Positions 26,511 to 36,529 of a stretch of 64,000 nt of DNA are shown one piece after another (within the stretch, counting starts at the first letter, position 1; each line of letters begins with the position of its first letter). The stretch lies in contig NZ_LT906478.1 in assembly GCF_900187025.1 (NCBI RefSeq), positions 2,278,001 to 2,342,000 on the forward strand, written 5' to 3'. The notes beneath the pieces were generated by a model. The model saw only the letters and a program-made list of their open reading frames with translations. It made no database searches and was not told where the DNA came from. The DNA is from Listeria ivanovii subsp. ivanovii (GTDB lineage Bacteria > Bacillota > Bacilli > Lactobacillales > Listeriaceae). The position numbers and the translations under genes are program-made.

Positions 26511-28190
26511 TTATTTAGTCAAGTATGTTTCTTTATAAGTGTAATCAGGACCAAATGGATTTTTTTGCAAGTTTTTAATGTAGTCTTTTTGTAGGTATGC
26601 AGTAGAACGTTGATAAAGTGGTTGAATTGCTACATCATCCGTAAGTAGGATTTGTTCTGCTTTAACCATTTCATCCCAACGTTTTTGATCGTCTGCTGCA
26701 TAAGTTACAGAAGCATCATTTAAAATCTTGTCGTAGTCTTTGTTAGAATAACTCATTCTATTTTGTGCACCACCAGTTACGAATAGATCAAGGAAAGTGG
26801 ATGGATCTTGATAGTCAGGACCCCAGCCGCTCATTGAGAAGTCGTAATCTTGGTTTTGGTCATTTTGTAAACGAACTTTAAATGGTACGTTTTTCAGTTT
26901 AACTGTAAGACCATCTAAATTCTTTTGTAGTTGATCTTGAATGAATTCAGAAGATTTTCTCGCATTTTCAGTATCATCACTAGTGAATTCAACTGTAATT
27001 TCGGAAACTCCAAGTTCTTTCAAGCCAGCTTTCCATGCTTTTTGTGCTTCTTTTACATCATATTCCAAATGTGGGCCGGATTCTTTTGTATAATCTTCTT
27101 TGTTACCTGGGTCAAAAGTAAATCCTTCTGGTACAAGGTTATTTGCAGGTTTTGATCCGTTTTTAAGAACTGTATCAGTGTATGATTGTTTGTCAATCGC
27201 AAGTGCTAATGCTTTACGGATGTTTTTGTTAGCAAATACTGTATCTTTACCAGCACGTTTTTGGTTAAATTTAATGTAGAAAGTAGAAGAATCATTTACT
27301 GTTACATAATCTTTATTGTTTTTATTTTGAGCCGCATAATCAGCACTTAATACTGTACGGTCAACTTTGTCAGTGTTGTATAGGTTAAGTCCAGTACCGG
27401 AATCTTGAACAACTTGTACGTTGATTTGTTTCAACTTCACTTTGTCTTTATCCCAGTAGCTATCATTTTTTACATAAGTCCATTTTTTGTTTGTTCCAGT
27501 CCAGTCTTTCAACTCGAAAGGTCCATTGAATAACATGTTATCACTATTTTGTGCATATTTTTCGCCTTTTTCCGTAACGAATTTTTCGTTAAGTGGGAAG
27601 AAAGTTGGGAATGCAAATAATGAATTAATGTAAGCAGTTGGTTTTGCTAGAGTAACTTCTAGAGTATAGTCATCTACTGCTTTAATTCCTAATTCTTCAG
27701 GTTTTTTCTTACCAGCTACAATGTCTTCACCATTTTTGATTGCAGCAAATAGGTAAGAATATGTTGCAGCGGTATTAGGGTCAACCGCACGACGCCATGA
27801 GTAAACATAGTCATTTGCAGTTACAGGATCTCCGTTTGACCATTTTGCATCTTCACGAAGTTTAATAGTATAAACTGTTTTATCGTCACTTACTTTTGGC
27901 TCTTCAGCAGCACCTGCAATGGCAGGAATACCGTCTTTGTCAAGCGCATAAAGACCTTCGTTTGTTTGGTTAACTACGTTTAAACCAACTTGGTCATCCG
28001 CTTTTGTGCTGTCTGCAGAAGGAATTAATGCACTTTCTGTTAAGTTAAGTACTTGTTCTCCTGAAGCTTTACCTGAGTCTGAGCCTTTTTTGTCGTTAGA
28101 TTTGGAATCAGATCCGCCTCCGCATGCTACCAAGACTAAGCTTAGTAATAGTGTTAATCCAAGTGTAAGAAATAATTTAGATTTTTTCAC
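26511..28190 (-). CDS. oppA: Oligopeptide-binding lipoprotein OppA
   Basis: 559 residues. Lipobox LVAC (Cys23), then an SBP_bac_5 fold: AEEPKVSDDKTVYTIKLREDAKWSNGDPVTANDYV in overview, with YSWRRAVDP and FNQKRAGKDTVFANKNIRKALALAIDK. It captures oligopeptides at the membrane surface for OppBCDF. It starts at a standard site (AGGGAGG about 9 bases upstream). Likely promoter: minus-strand TTACAA, 17 bases, TATAAT (28239-28244). Confidence 0.96.
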   Translation of the reverse strand: MKKSKLFLTLGLTLLLSLVLVACGGGSDSKSNDKKGSDSGKASGEQVLNLTESALIPSADSTKADDQVGLNVVNQTNEGLYALDKDGIPAIAGAAEEPKVSDDKTVYTIKLREDAKWSNGDPVTANDYVYSWRRAVDPNTAATYSYLFAAIKNGEDIVAGKKKPEELGIKAVDDYTLEVTLAKPTAYINSLFAFPTFFPLNEKFVTEKGEKYAQNSDNMLFNGPFELKDWTGTNKKWTYVKNDSYWDKDKVKLKQINVQVVQDSGTGLNLYNTDKVDRTVLSADYAAQNKNNKDYVTVNDSSTFYIKFNQKRAGKDTVFANKNIRKALALAIDKQSYTDTVLKNGSKPANNLVPEGFTFDPGNKEDYTKESGPHLEYDVKEAQKAWKAGLKELGVSEITVEFTSDDTENARKSSEFIQDQLQKNLDGLTVKLKNVPFKVRLQNDQNQDYDFSMSGWGPDYQDPSTFLDLFVTGGAQNRMSYSNKDYDKILNDASVTYAADDQKRWDEMVKAEQILLTDDVAIQPLYQRSTAYLQKDYIKNLQKNPFGPDYTYKETYLTK

Positions 28191-28811
28191 TAAGTAGACC
28201 TCCCTTTTTTATTTTTCTGAAAAATTGTTTCGATACCTATTATACTCTAAGAATTCTGGCTTTGTAAATTATTTTTACAAGATAAATGAAAACAAGGATG
28301 AAAGATACAAGTTATTAAAATATTATGGCAAAATTGAAATTGCGTGAAAAATCTGAACAGAGATTGTTACGCTATCCTTCATTTTGCAATAACTTGATTT
28401 AATTATGTATACTTTGCTAAACCTTTTTATTAAGTTTTCAGAAAAATATCCATTTAGGTGGATAAATTCATGAATAACTTAGCCAATTATGTCTGAACTG
28501 AAGAAGTTATCTTTTTTGTATAAGAAAAAATATCGAACCCCTTTAAAATTTAAAGGATTATTATATTTATATACTTTTTTGGAGCTGTTGTCTAGATAAA
28601 AATATCAAAAATTTAATTAAATTTTGTAATAAATTCCAAAAACGTTGATATAATGGGATTCTTCTGTTAATAATATGTAAAGACAGTTGAAAGCCTATTT
28701 TCCATATAACGATTAAATTTCTCACATTGCGTGATAGCTTTCTTCTATCGTGTAGTCTTTCTCGACAAATTGTGATAGAGTGAATTATGAATTTTAATTA
28801 GAGGTGAGAAA
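28191..28811. other. Long non-coding gap, oppA to DUF3899 gene
   Basis: About 620 bases without a credible gene. The oppA promoter is at 28239-28267 (minus). A plus-strand TATAAT lies at 28648-28653 with a weak -35. Small inverted repeats include a TTTAAA-type one at 28540-28556 and a GATAG/CTATC pair at 28732-28749. It is rich in T runs. Nothing in it can be named; a small RNA cannot be excluded. Confidence 0.4.
28239..28267 (-). promoter_or_regulatory. oppA promoter
   Basis: Minus strand -35 TTACAA (28262-28267), 17-base spacer, -10 TATAAT (28239-28244), about 50 bases before the oppA start. Confidence 0.6.
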
Positions 28812-29153
28812 ATGTTTTTACGAATTATGATTTACACACTTATTCAAGAAGTAATTATATTTGGAATCCTGCTTTTTGGTAAAAATGGAGTTAGTTTAAC
28901 CAATTATATAGATATTTCTTTCCTTGTATCACTAATTACATTGCTCATTGGATTATTTGTTTATATAATGAGAAGTGGTTTTCTGGACCGGGTTCATAAT
29001 GGATTTAGGAATATATCTCGGAAAATCAAACGCGAAGAAGAAAGTGAGTTTTCTGATATGATGCTGTCAGAACTGGTCGGGCTTCAATATGCTGGTATTT
29101 TAATCAGCGCGCTTCTAGTAATGCTTTCCAGTATTTTATCTTTATTTTTATGA
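28812..29153 (+). CDS. Membrane protein, DUF3899-like
   Basis: 113 residues. Two N-terminal hydrophobic helices (about 5-22 and 32-52), an amphipathic basic region NGFRNISRKIKREEESEF and a third helix (about 90-112). This layout fits the DUF3899 family, whose function is unknown. AGAGGTGAG lies 8 bases before the ATG. Its stop codon touches the -35 box of the trpS T-box promoter. It is alone on its transcript as far as seen. Confidence 0.7.
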   Translation: MFLRIMIYTLIQEVIIFGILLFGKNGVSLTNYIDISFLVSLITLLIGLFVYIMRSGFLDRVHNGFRNISRKIKREEESEFSDMMLSELVGLQYAGILISALLVMLSSILSLFL

Positions 29154-29183
29154 TTGACAAGCCGTTTTATAAACTGATAAAAT
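29154..29183 (+). promoter_or_regulatory. trpS promoter
   Basis: TTGACA (29154-29159), 18-base spacer, TAAAAT (29178-29183). A strong sigma-A promoter immediately ahead of the T-box leader. Confidence 0.85.
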
Positions 29184-29189
29184 GTATAG

Positions 29190-29453
29190 TAATATAACTG
29201 ATGCGTTAATAGGAAGAGTAGTACATTTTGTAGCTTTTAAATAGAGAGTCTGTGGTTGGTGAAAACAGATAAAGCGCAAAATCGAATGGACTTCTGAGGA
29301 CTGTTTGCGAAATGAAGTAGCAGGCAGCGGCTAAAGACCGTTATCTTCTTTAATAGAGATTTTCTATTACTAAGAGCCTTTTTGGTACTTAGGGTGGCAC
29401 CGCGGATAACCGTTCGTCCCTAACATTCATTTGTTGGGATGGACGGTTTTTTA
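29190..29453 (+). ncRNA. T-box leader, tryptophan
   Basis: It has the AGTA-type stem I element (AGGAAGAGTAG), a likely specifier codon TGG (29287-29289) in GAATGGAC, the conserved T-box AGGGTGGCACCGCGG (29391-29405), and a terminator hairpin (29408-29446) with T run. The TGGC of the T-box bulge can pair with the GCCA end of tRNA-Trp. Uncharged tRNA-Trp would favour the antiterminator and switch on trpS. Confidence 0.95.
29408..29453 (+). terminator. T-box terminator
   Basis: AACCGTTCGTCCCTAACA pairs with TGTTGGGATGGACGGTT and is followed by TTTTTTATTTT. It competes with the antiterminator formed by the T-box sequence. Confidence 0.92.
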
Positions 29454-29473
29454 TTTTCGCAATCAGTAAATAA

Positions 29474-30484
<1,011 letters not shown>

Positions 30485-30493
30485 ATAATTGCG

Positions 30494-30531
30494 AAAAACC
30501 CGTTTGAATTGTATTATTCAGACGGTTTTTT
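30494..30531. terminator. trpS terminator
   Basis: AAACC(C)GTTTGAAT and ATTCAGACGGTTT with one bulge and one wobble, followed by TTTTTT on the plus strand; also usable by the converging ohr gene. Confidence 0.8.
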
Positions 30532-30550
30532 CTATAACTATATCAGTAAA

Positions 30551-30967
30551 TTAACCAACTTTAATTTCCACATCAATGTTACCACGTGTTGCTTTCGAAT
30601 ATGGACAAACTTCATGTGCTTTTTTCAGTAATGCTTCTGTTTTTTCTTCGTCTAAGCCTTCAATTGTTCCTTCTAATAAGACACCAATTTTAAAACCATT
30701 ATCTTCTGGGTCACTGTATAAGCTTACAGTCGCTGTTACTGTGCTTTTTGCGTCAATCCCGGCTTTTCCAAGTACTAATTCTAGGGCACTATTGAAACAA
30801 GCACCATATCCAGCCGCAAATAATTGTTCTGGATTGGTTCCACCTCCGCCGTCTCCACCTAGTTCTTTGGGTGCTGCAATGTCAAAATAAAATACGTTGT
30901 CAGGTGAATGTACTTCTCCGCTTCTTCCACCAGTATTAATAACTGTTGTTTCATACAGTTTTTTCAT
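30551..30967 (-). CDS. ohr: Organic hydroperoxide resistance protein Ohr
   Basis: 138 residues, the standard length of the Ohr/OsmC family. The two catalytic cysteines are visible in GYGACFNSAL (near 55) and HEVCPYSKATRGN (near 121). It is a thiol peroxidase that reduces organic hydroperoxides. It overlaps the end of ohrR by 17 bases and is co-transcribed with it. Confidence 0.96.
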   Translation of the reverse strand: MKKLYETTVINTGGRSGEVHSPDNVFYFDIAAPKELGGDGGGGTNPEQLFAAGYGACFNSALELVLGKAGIDAKSTVTATVSLYSDPEDNGFKIGVLLEGTIEGLDEEKTEALLKKAHEVCPYSKATRGNIDVEIKVG

Positions 30968-31403
30968 TTTCTATTCCTCCTAATTGATTAGTTAGTGCTT
31001 GAATTTTTGTAAGTAATTGTGTGTATTCCTTTTCGTCGGTACCTAGTAGTTGAAGGCATCTGTCCACGCTTTCTAGCACAGCAGGTTGGATTTTTAATGC
31101 TTTTTCTGTTGGTTTGATATACACGCGGCGTTCGTCTTCCGGATGACGGGTCCGTGTGACATATCCTAAATGCTCCATCCGCTTTAACATTGGCGTAAGG
31201 GTGCCACTGTCCAAAGCCAATCTATTCCCAAGTTCAGATACCATTAGTTCTTTCCCTTCCCATAAAACTAGTAAACTAATATACTGTGGGTAGGTCAGTT
31301 GAAAAGGTTCCAATGCTTCACGATATAGCCTTGTAAATTGTTTGGATGCATTGTAAACAGAAAAACAAAGCTGTTCTTCTAATATGCGCTTGTTCGTGTC
31401 CAC
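30951..31403 (-). CDS. ohrR: MarR-family peroxide sensor OhrR
   Basis: 150 residues. The N-terminal reactive Cys13 (EEQLCFSVY) matches the single peroxidatic Cys of Bacillus OhrR. The winged helix region is YPQYISLLVLWE through LDSGTLTPMLKRMEHLGYVTR, with wing RHPEDERRVYI. No resolving Cys is near Cys13, but a second Cys is at CLQLLG (near 121). It represses its own operon until oxidised. An operator-like dyad overlaps its promoter. Confidence 0.95.
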   Translation of the reverse strand: MDTNKRILEEQLCFSVYNASKQFTRLYREALEPFQLTYPQYISLLVLWEGKELMVSELGNRLALDSGTLTPMLKRMEHLGYVTRTRHPEDERRVYIKPTEKALKIQPAVLESVDRCLQLLGTDEKEYTQLLTKIQALTNQLGGIENEKTV

Positions 31404-31425
31404 TATGTTTTCCTCCTTTTAAGTT

Positions 31426-31446
31426 GTGTGCAATTTAATATTACAC
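31426..31446. promoter_or_regulatory. OhrR operator
   Basis: GTGTGCAATTTAATATTACAC is an imperfect dyad around an AT core, similar in design to Bacillus OhrR sites. It overlaps a probable -10 (TAATAT on the minus strand) about 25 bases upstream of the ohrR start. Confidence 0.7.
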
Positions 31447-31482
31447 CACTTTTTAACGGATAGCTATTTTTTTGCTCAAAAA

Positions 31483-31513
31483 AAGCCCTACCTCCAATAT
31501 GGAAGTAAGGCTT
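31483..31513 (-). terminator. fabF terminator
   Basis: AAGCCTTACTTCC and GGAGGTAGGGCTT (minus strand, wobbles only) followed by a long T run. Confidence 0.88.
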
Positions 31514-31521
31514 AAACTTTT

Positions 31522-32763
31522 TTATTCTTTTACTCTTTTAAATACCAATGTCGCATTATGACCGCCAAAGCCAAAAGAATTGGATATTGCTACATCCACT
31601 TCTTTTTCACGTGCTTCGTTTGGAACATAATCCAAGTCACAAACTTCATCTTGGTTTTTTAAGTGAATTGTTGGCACAATAATATTATCACGAATACTCA
31701 ACACTGTAAAAATAGCTTCAATACCACCAGACGCACCTAAAGTATGACCAGTCATTGATTTAGTAGAACTAATAGCTAATTTTTTAGCAGACTCACCAAA
31801 TACGGTTTTAATTGCTTGTGTTTCATATTCATCATTATATGGAGTACTAGTTCCGTGAGCATTGATGTAATCCACTTTATCGGGTGTAAGACCTGCATCA
31901 TCAATAGCCATTTTCATAGCACGAGCCGCTCCTTCACCACCTGGAGCTGGAGCTGTAATGTGATATGCATCTCCTGTTGCACCGTAGCCAACAACTTCTG
32001 CATAAATTTTAGCGCCACGAGCTTTTGCATGTTCGTATTCTTCTAAAATGACAATCCCAGCACCTTCGCCAATAATAAAACCATCACGGTCTTTATCAAA
32101 TGGACGACAAGCAGTTTCTGGATCTGGATTTAAAGATAAAGCCTTGTTAGCAGTAAATCCTGCTAAAGACATTTTTGTGATTGGCGCTTCTGCTCCGCCA
32201 GTAATCATTGCATCAGCATCGCCACGTTCGATTACTTTGAAAGCATCACCGATAGAGTTTGTAGCTGTAGCACATGCAGTAACTGTAGTTGAGTTAATTC
32301 CTTTTGCACCAAAACGGATGGAAACTTGGCCCGAAGCCATGTCTGGAATCATCATTGGCACGAAAAACGGGCTAACACGACGATGTCCACGATTTAAAAA
32401 CACTTCATATTGTGTTTCGAATGTTTCCATACCGCCGATTCCTGAACCAATCCAAACACCAACACGTGTAGCATTAGAATCATCGATAATTAGTCCAGAA
32501 TCTTGTACAGCCATTTCAGCACTCGCAATTGCGTAATGGGTAAAACGGTCCATTTTACGAGCTTCTTTTTTCTCTAAATATTTTTCAACATCAAAATCTT
32601 TCAATTCTGCTGCAATTTTAACCGGAAAGTCATCCGGATTAAGTCTTGTCATTTCTGAAACACCATTAACACCTTTTTTTGCGTTTTCCCAAGAAGTTTC
32701 CGCATCATTCCCAATTGGTGTAACAGCTCCAATACCAGTAACAACCACTCTTCTTCTATCCAT
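31522..32763 (-). CDS. fabF: 3-oxoacyl-ACP synthase II FabF
   Basis: 413 residues, elongation condensing enzyme of type II fatty-acid synthesis. The catalytic triad is Cys in [11 protein letters not shown] (about 165), His in [11 protein letters not shown] (about 304) and His in [12 protein letters not shown] (about 341). FabF sets the cis-vaccenate and branched-chain elongation pattern that matters for cold growth. It follows fabH after a 203-base gap that contains a strong inverted repeat. The FapR site is upstream of fabH only. Confidence 0.97.
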   Translation of the reverse strand: MDRRRVVVTGIGAVTPIGNDAETSWENAKKGVNGVSEMTRLNPDDFPVKIAAELKDFDVEKYLEKKEARKMDRFTHYAIASAEMAVQDSGLIIDDSNATRVGVWIGSGIGGMETFETQYEVFLNRGHRRVSPFFVPMMIPDMASGQVSIRFGAKGINSTTVTACATATNSIGDAFKVIERGDADAMITGGAEAPITKMSLAGFTANKALSLNPDPETACRPFDKDRDGFIIGEGAGIVILEEYEHAKARGAKIYAEVVGYGATGDAYHITAPAPGGEGAARAMKMAIDDAGLTPDKVDYINAHGTSTPYNDEYETQAIKTVFGESAKKLAISSTKSMTGHTLGASGGIEAIFTVLSIRDNIIVPTIHLKNQDEVCDLDYVPNEAREKEVDVAISNSFGFGGHNATLVFKRVKE

Positions 32764-32905
32764 TTACTCATCTCCTCATTTTTGCGATTCATAAAAAACA
32801 ACTTCTGTCTAATCGACAGCAGCTAGTATAAAATTAAGGCTTTACTTAAAATAAAAATAGTGCACAAACAAATAAACCAAAAGCCTGCTCCATTATAACA
32901 TAAAT

Positions 32906-32953
32906 AAAGTAAAGTTGCCCTAACTAAAAGAATCGCTAGGGCAACTTTACTTT
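32906..32953. other. 17-bp perfect inverted repeat between fabH and fabF
   Basis: Arms 32906-32922 and 32937-32953 pair perfectly around a 14-base loop. On the minus strand only an interrupted T tract (ACTTTATTTATG) follows; on the plus strand TTTTTT follows. It probably attenuates fabH-to-fabF read-through. Confidence 0.75.
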
Positions 32954-32966
32954 TTTAATTGGCGAC

Positions 32967-33905
32967 TTATTTACCCCAACGAATAATTAAAGCACCCCAC
33001 GTTAAACCGCCGCCAAAACCAACAAGCAACACATTATCATCATCTTTAATACGTCCCTCTTCTACGGCATCTACTAGCGCAAGTGCAATAGAGGATGAAG
33101 AGGTATTGCCGTATTTATGAACTGTCTTCATTAGTTTTTCTTCTGGTAAATTTAAACGTTCACGAGAAGCTTCCATAATGCGAATGTTAGCTTGATGTGG
33201 AATTAACAAATCTAAATCTTCTTTTTCAAGTCCAGCACTCTCAAGAACGCGTAAAGATGCTTCACCCATTTGACGAACAGCAAAGCGGAATACTTCGCGT
33301 CCATTCATGTAAATTTTTTTATTTTCGTCTAGATTTAAGTATTTACCACCTGAACCATCAGAACCTAAGTCAAAAGATAGTAAACCACGATTATCAGATA
33401 CCGGCCCCATAACTATTGCGCCAGCTCCATCACCAAACAGAACAGCAGTTGCACGATCATCCCAGTTAGTGATTTTAGATAATTTATCTGCACCAACTAC
33501 AACGATATTTTTGTATGCCCCTGTCTTAATAAATTGTGCTGCTGTCACAACACCAAAAGTAAATCCAGCACAAGCTGCTTCCACATCCATACCAGCTGCG
33601 TTTTTTGCACCTAAACGGTCTTGAATAATATTAGCGACTGACGGGAAAGTTGCTTCTTGAGTTACTGTTGCTACGATAAATAAATCAATATCATCTGGTG
33701 TTAATCCAGCATTCTTGATTGCTACTTTTGCAGCTTCATATGCTAAATCATGTGTATATTCATCATCACGAGCAATTCTTCTTTCTTCAATTCCAGTACG
33801 AGTACGTATCCACTCATCAGAAGTTTCCATCATTTTTTCTAAATCAAAGTTTGTTAATATTCGTTCAGGTACGTATTTACCTACTCCTAAAATTCCTGCG
33901 TTCAT
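32967..33905 (-). CDS. fabH: 3-oxoacyl-ACP synthase III FabH
   Basis: 312 residues, initiates fatty-acid synthesis by condensing acyl-CoA with malonyl-ACP. The active site is Cys in [12 protein letters not shown] (about 112), His in [11 protein letters not shown] (about 238) and Asn in GNTSSSS (about 268). Listeria FabH prefers branched short-chain primers, which yields anteiso lipids. GGAGGAG lies about 8 bases upstream of the ATG. Its promoter carries a FapR site. Confidence 0.97.
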   Translation of the reverse strand: MNAGILGVGKYVPERILTNFDLEKMMETSDEWIRTRTGIEERRIARDDEYTHDLAYEAAKVAIKNAGLTPDDIDLFIVATVTQEATFPSVANIIQDRLGAKNAAGMDVEAACAGFTFGVVTAAQFIKTGAYKNIVVVGADKLSKITNWDDRATAVLFGDGAGAIVMGPVSDNRGLLSFDLGSDGSGGKYLNLDENKKIYMNGREVFRFAVRQMGEASLRVLESAGLEKEDLDLLIPHQANIRIMEASRERLNLPEEKLMKTVHKYGNTSSSSIALALVDAVEEGRIKDDDNVLLVGFGGGLTWGALIIRWGK

Positions 33906-33960
33906 GTGTTCTCCTCCATATCAAACTACATCAGGATAAACGTTAATCTCTCCTGGATAT

Positions 33961-34007
33961 TTTTATGACCTGGTCCTAATTTTAACAGAGAACTCTTCAT
34001 TACGCAA
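33961..34007 (-). promoter_or_regulatory. fabH promoter with FapR operator
   Basis: Minus strand -35 TTGCGT (34002-34007), 17-base spacer, -10 TAAAAT (33979-33984). The sequence ATTAGGACCAGGTCATAAA (about 33962-33980) overlaps and follows the -10 and resembles the FapR consensus ATTAGTACCxxxTACTAAT. FapR would repress until malonyl-CoA accumulates. Confidence 0.82.
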
Positions 34008-34021
34008 TTGGATTGCTACTT

Positions 34022-35122
34022 TTATTTTGTTTCCATTAATTTTTCTGGGTTGTTTTCTGCAAATCCGCTTGCTTTTGACCAACCAATAATCTTTCCGTCA
34101 TTAGTCTTTACACGATACCAGTATTCATTTTTCACATCTGCACGTCGGTCAATATCTAATTCTTTTCCTTTATAATCGTTTAATGCAGAAACTACTTTAG
34201 AATTATCTTCTACTGGATACGCATAAATTTTTTGTTCCGAATCTGTGATATATTTATCTAGTTTCACATTAGTTTCATTATTGGGTGTATAAAAAACTTT
34301 TACCGCTTTACTATTTATCCAACCAATTTGTTTACCTTGATCTTGTAAATTATACCAAGTTCCTTGTTTAGTTGTAGCTTTGTCTGTAATTCTTAGTGAT
34401 TTATTTTGATAATTTTTGGCATCAGAAGCTTTTTTAGCGCCTTCCGTATTGTATGGTTTTGTCCAAATGATTTCGCCTGGATTCGTTATTTCAGCATAAG
34501 CTAATTGTTTCTCGGTGGATGTTACTGTGTCGTAAATATGATCATAGTTATCTAAATGATATTTTTCAATCGTCGAGATAAGCTTTTCTGCATATGCTGG
34601 ATCTGTTGCATAACCAGCATCTTGAATCGCATTTGCTGCTTTTTTGTAGTCTGTTTCTCCAATGACCGCTGAGTATAACCCAGAGTTTCCAGACACTCCA
34701 TTAACAAATAGTTGTGCGTGATCTATTAAAGATGCTTTTTTATCCGGATATTTTCTAAAATTTGCTTGTGTCCGGTAAGCTTCACCATTGCTAAATTCCT
34801 TTGTTCCCATTGAAACGGATTGCCCTTCGTAACTTCCTTTAATTCCAAACAAGTTGTTACCTGATGTAGATAGTCCGCTTTTGCCCCAATTAGATTCTAA
34901 GATGGCTTGCGCTAATGTAACACTTGTTAATATTTTTTCTTCTTTTTGTAAACCTTGTGCATCGCTTGCTATGGCTTGAATAAATTGTTGTTGTGATAAT
35001 GTCATTCCTGCTTGGCTCGCTGTAGTTTGGCTTGCTTCGGCTGCCTCTGCATGAGCAAAAGGTAATAACGTTGAACTTACGATCGTACTTGCTAGTAAAA
35101 TCTGCGTGAGTTTCTTTTTCAT
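34022..35122 (-). CDS. GW-module glucosaminidase (autolysin)
   Basis: 366 residues (lmo2203-like). Signal peptide (about 1-27, cleaved near AHAEA), a GH73 glucosaminidase domain (about 45-195) with catalytic Glu in AQAILESNWGKS and the GNNLFGIKG and AAYATDPAYAEKL-type motifs, then two GW modules (about 208-285 and 290-360; GKQIGWINS and GKIIGWSKA). GW modules bind lipoteichoic acid, so this should be a non-covalently attached peptidoglycan hydrolase. ATG at 35122 with AGGAAGTG upstream is preferred to a TTG eight codons earlier, which would spoil the signal peptide. Confidence 0.9.
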   Translation of the reverse strand: MKKKLTQILLASTIVSSTLLPFAHAEAAEASQTTASQAGMTLSQQQFIQAIASDAQGLQKEEKILTSVTLAQAILESNWGKSGLSTSGNNLFGIKGSYEGQSVSMGTKEFSNGEAYRTQANFRKYPDKKASLIDHAQLFVNGVSGNSGLYSAVIGETDYKKAANAIQDAGYATDPAYAEKLISTIEKYHLDNYDHIYDTVTSTEKQLAYAEITNPGEIIWTKPYNTEGAKKASDAKNYQNKSLRITDKATTKQGTWYNLQDQGKQIGWINSKAVKVFYTPNNETNVKLDKYITDSEQKIYAYPVEDNSKVVSALNDYKGKELDIDRRADVKNEYWYRVKTNDGKIIGWSKASGFAENNPEKLMETK

Positions 35123-35466
35123 TATCAGTTGGCACTTCCTATCCAAATTAGTTCCCCCAATTTAAATGGCTCTGTCTCTGTTAACCTTCTACATTCTAGC
35201 ATTTTCATTCTGAGAGCTTACTAACTTTTTGATGAAAGTTTTATCATAAAATGCGATAAATGGCTGTATGAAAAGATTCATGGACAGCTATTTACATTTG
35301 ACAATATTATGACGTTGTTCATTTAAGCTCTTAATACTTATATTCCACACTTTCCAGCTTAATCCTTCCTAAAAGTTGATAATCCTATTTTAAAAAGATA
35401 TTTGATTGGATAATCAAGTTTTATGTGCTAAAATGTATTATGAAATAGATGAAATGGGGTGTAAGG
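35123..35466. other. Divergent intergenic region
   Basis: It separates the leftward glucosaminidase from the small rightward membrane protein. A plus-strand extended -10 (TGCTAAAAT, hexamer 35429-35434) lies 33 bases before the small gene. I see no other structured element. Confidence 0.45.
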
Positions 35467-35655
35467 ATGCGTTACGTGGTGACTGTATTTTGGATATTCG
35501 TCCTTTCTTTAATGGCAGAATTTGTTCTTTCTTCCATGTTATATGTACCTTTTGATATGACACGAGCTCTTGTTTTAGGGGTAGGCCTATCCTTCTTCAT
35601 TATTTTAATCACTTTCTTAATGCCTAAAGATAGCGAAGTTTACGACTTTAAGTAA
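35467..35655 (+). CDS. Small two-helix membrane protein
   Basis: 62 residues with two hydrophobic helices (about 4-24 and 33-54) and a short charged tail ending SEVYDFK. Family not recognised. ATG at 35467 is favoured by GGGGTG 5 bases upstream; an ATG 18 bases earlier is in frame but has no ribosome site. An extended -10 lies just upstream. It converges with gpmA across a perfect terminator. Confidence 0.6.
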   Translation: MRYVVTVFWIFVLSLMAEFVLSSMLYVPFDMTRALVLGVGLSFFIILITFLMPKDSEVYDFK

Positions 35656-35702
35656 ACATCCAACTTTCTGATAGCTAGAGCTCACTTTTATGTGCGTTCA
35701 AA

Positions 35703-35748
35703 AAAAGAACCCCTTTCTAAGTTATTGAGCTTAGAAAGGGGTTCTTTT
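35703..35748. terminator. Bidirectional terminator, 19-bp perfect stem
   Basis: Arms 35703-35721 and 35730-35748 are perfectly complementary with A and T tracts at the ends. It ends the small gene at 35655 and gpmA at 35750. Confidence 0.93.
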
Positions 35749-35749
35749 C

Positions 35750-36439
35750 TTATTTATCCAAGTAATATTTATTTACTGGTTTTAAATCATCATTCAACTC
35801 ATATACAAGCGGCACACCGGTCGGGATTTCCAGCTCCATTATTTCATCGTCGCTGATTCCTTCCAAAAATTTCACTAAGGCGCGCAAGCTATTCCCATGA
35901 GCGGCAATGACAACTCGCTTACCTTCTTTAATTTCTGGTGCAATTGTATCCATCCAATAAGGAATCACTCGCTCTAAAGTTACTTTCAAGTTTTCACCTG
36001 AGGGGATCGCATGAGTATCAAGTAATTGATAACGGCGATCATTTTTTGCTTGTCTTTCGTCGTTTTCTTCAAGTAATGGCGGAAGGGTATCATAGCTTCT
36101 ACGCCATTTTTGTACTTGGTCAGCACCATATTTTTCTGCTGTTTCTTGTTTATTAAGCCCTTGAAGTGCTCCGTAATGACGTTCGTTCAAACGCCAAAAT
36201 TTATTTACCGGAAGCCACATTTGGTCAGATTCTTCTAAAACAAAATTCAAGGTTTTAATAGCCCTTGTTAAAACGGAAGTGAAAGCCACATCAAATTCTA
36301 AGCCAGCTTCTTTAATCCTTTTTCCAGCTGTTTTTGCTTCAATTACGCCTTCTTCTGACAAGTCAACATCGTGCCAACCAGTAAATAAATTCAATTTGTT
36401 CCATTCACTTTGACCATGACGTATTAATACTAATTTCAT
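35750..36439 (-). CDS. gpmA: 2,3-bisphosphoglycerate-dependent phosphoglycerate mutase
   Basis: 229 residues, glycolytic enzyme interconverting 3- and 2-phosphoglycerate. The catalytic His is in [11 protein letters not shown] (His9), with the acid/base Glu in [10 protein letters not shown] and the second His in [13 protein letters not shown]. The ATG giving MKLVLIRHG is chosen because AAGG lies 9 bases upstream; two earlier ATGs overlap that site. Many Firmicutes instead rely on cofactor-independent GpmI. Confidence 0.95.
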   Translation of the reverse strand: MKLVLIRHGQSEWNKLNLFTGWHDVDLSEEGVIEAKTAGKRIKEAGLEFDVAFTSVLTRAIKTLNFVLEESDQMWLPVNKFWRLNERHYGALQGLNKQETAEKYGADQVQKWRRSYDTLPPLLEENDERQAKNDRRYQLLDTHAIPSGENLKVTLERVIPYWMDTIAPEIKEGKRVVIAAHGNSLRALVKFLEGISDDEIMELEIPTGVPLVYELNDDLKPVNKYYLDK

Positions 36440-36529
36440 CATCCTCATCCTTCCATTTTCATCTATTATAAAACGACTAATCCAACCAAAGTTTTCCCTT
36501 TCAAACCCTGCGTTAAACCTTTTCTTTTG

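Noticed and set aside
28648-28653. TATAAT in the long gap before the DUF3899 gene taken as evidence of a small RNA
   Set aside because: The -35 region is poor, no terminator or stable hairpin follows before the next gene, so it is more likely a weak promoter of that gene or chance.
32804-32821. CTGTC/GACAG inverted repeat upstream of fabF as an operator
   Set aside because: Only five base pairs and no match to FapR or another known site.
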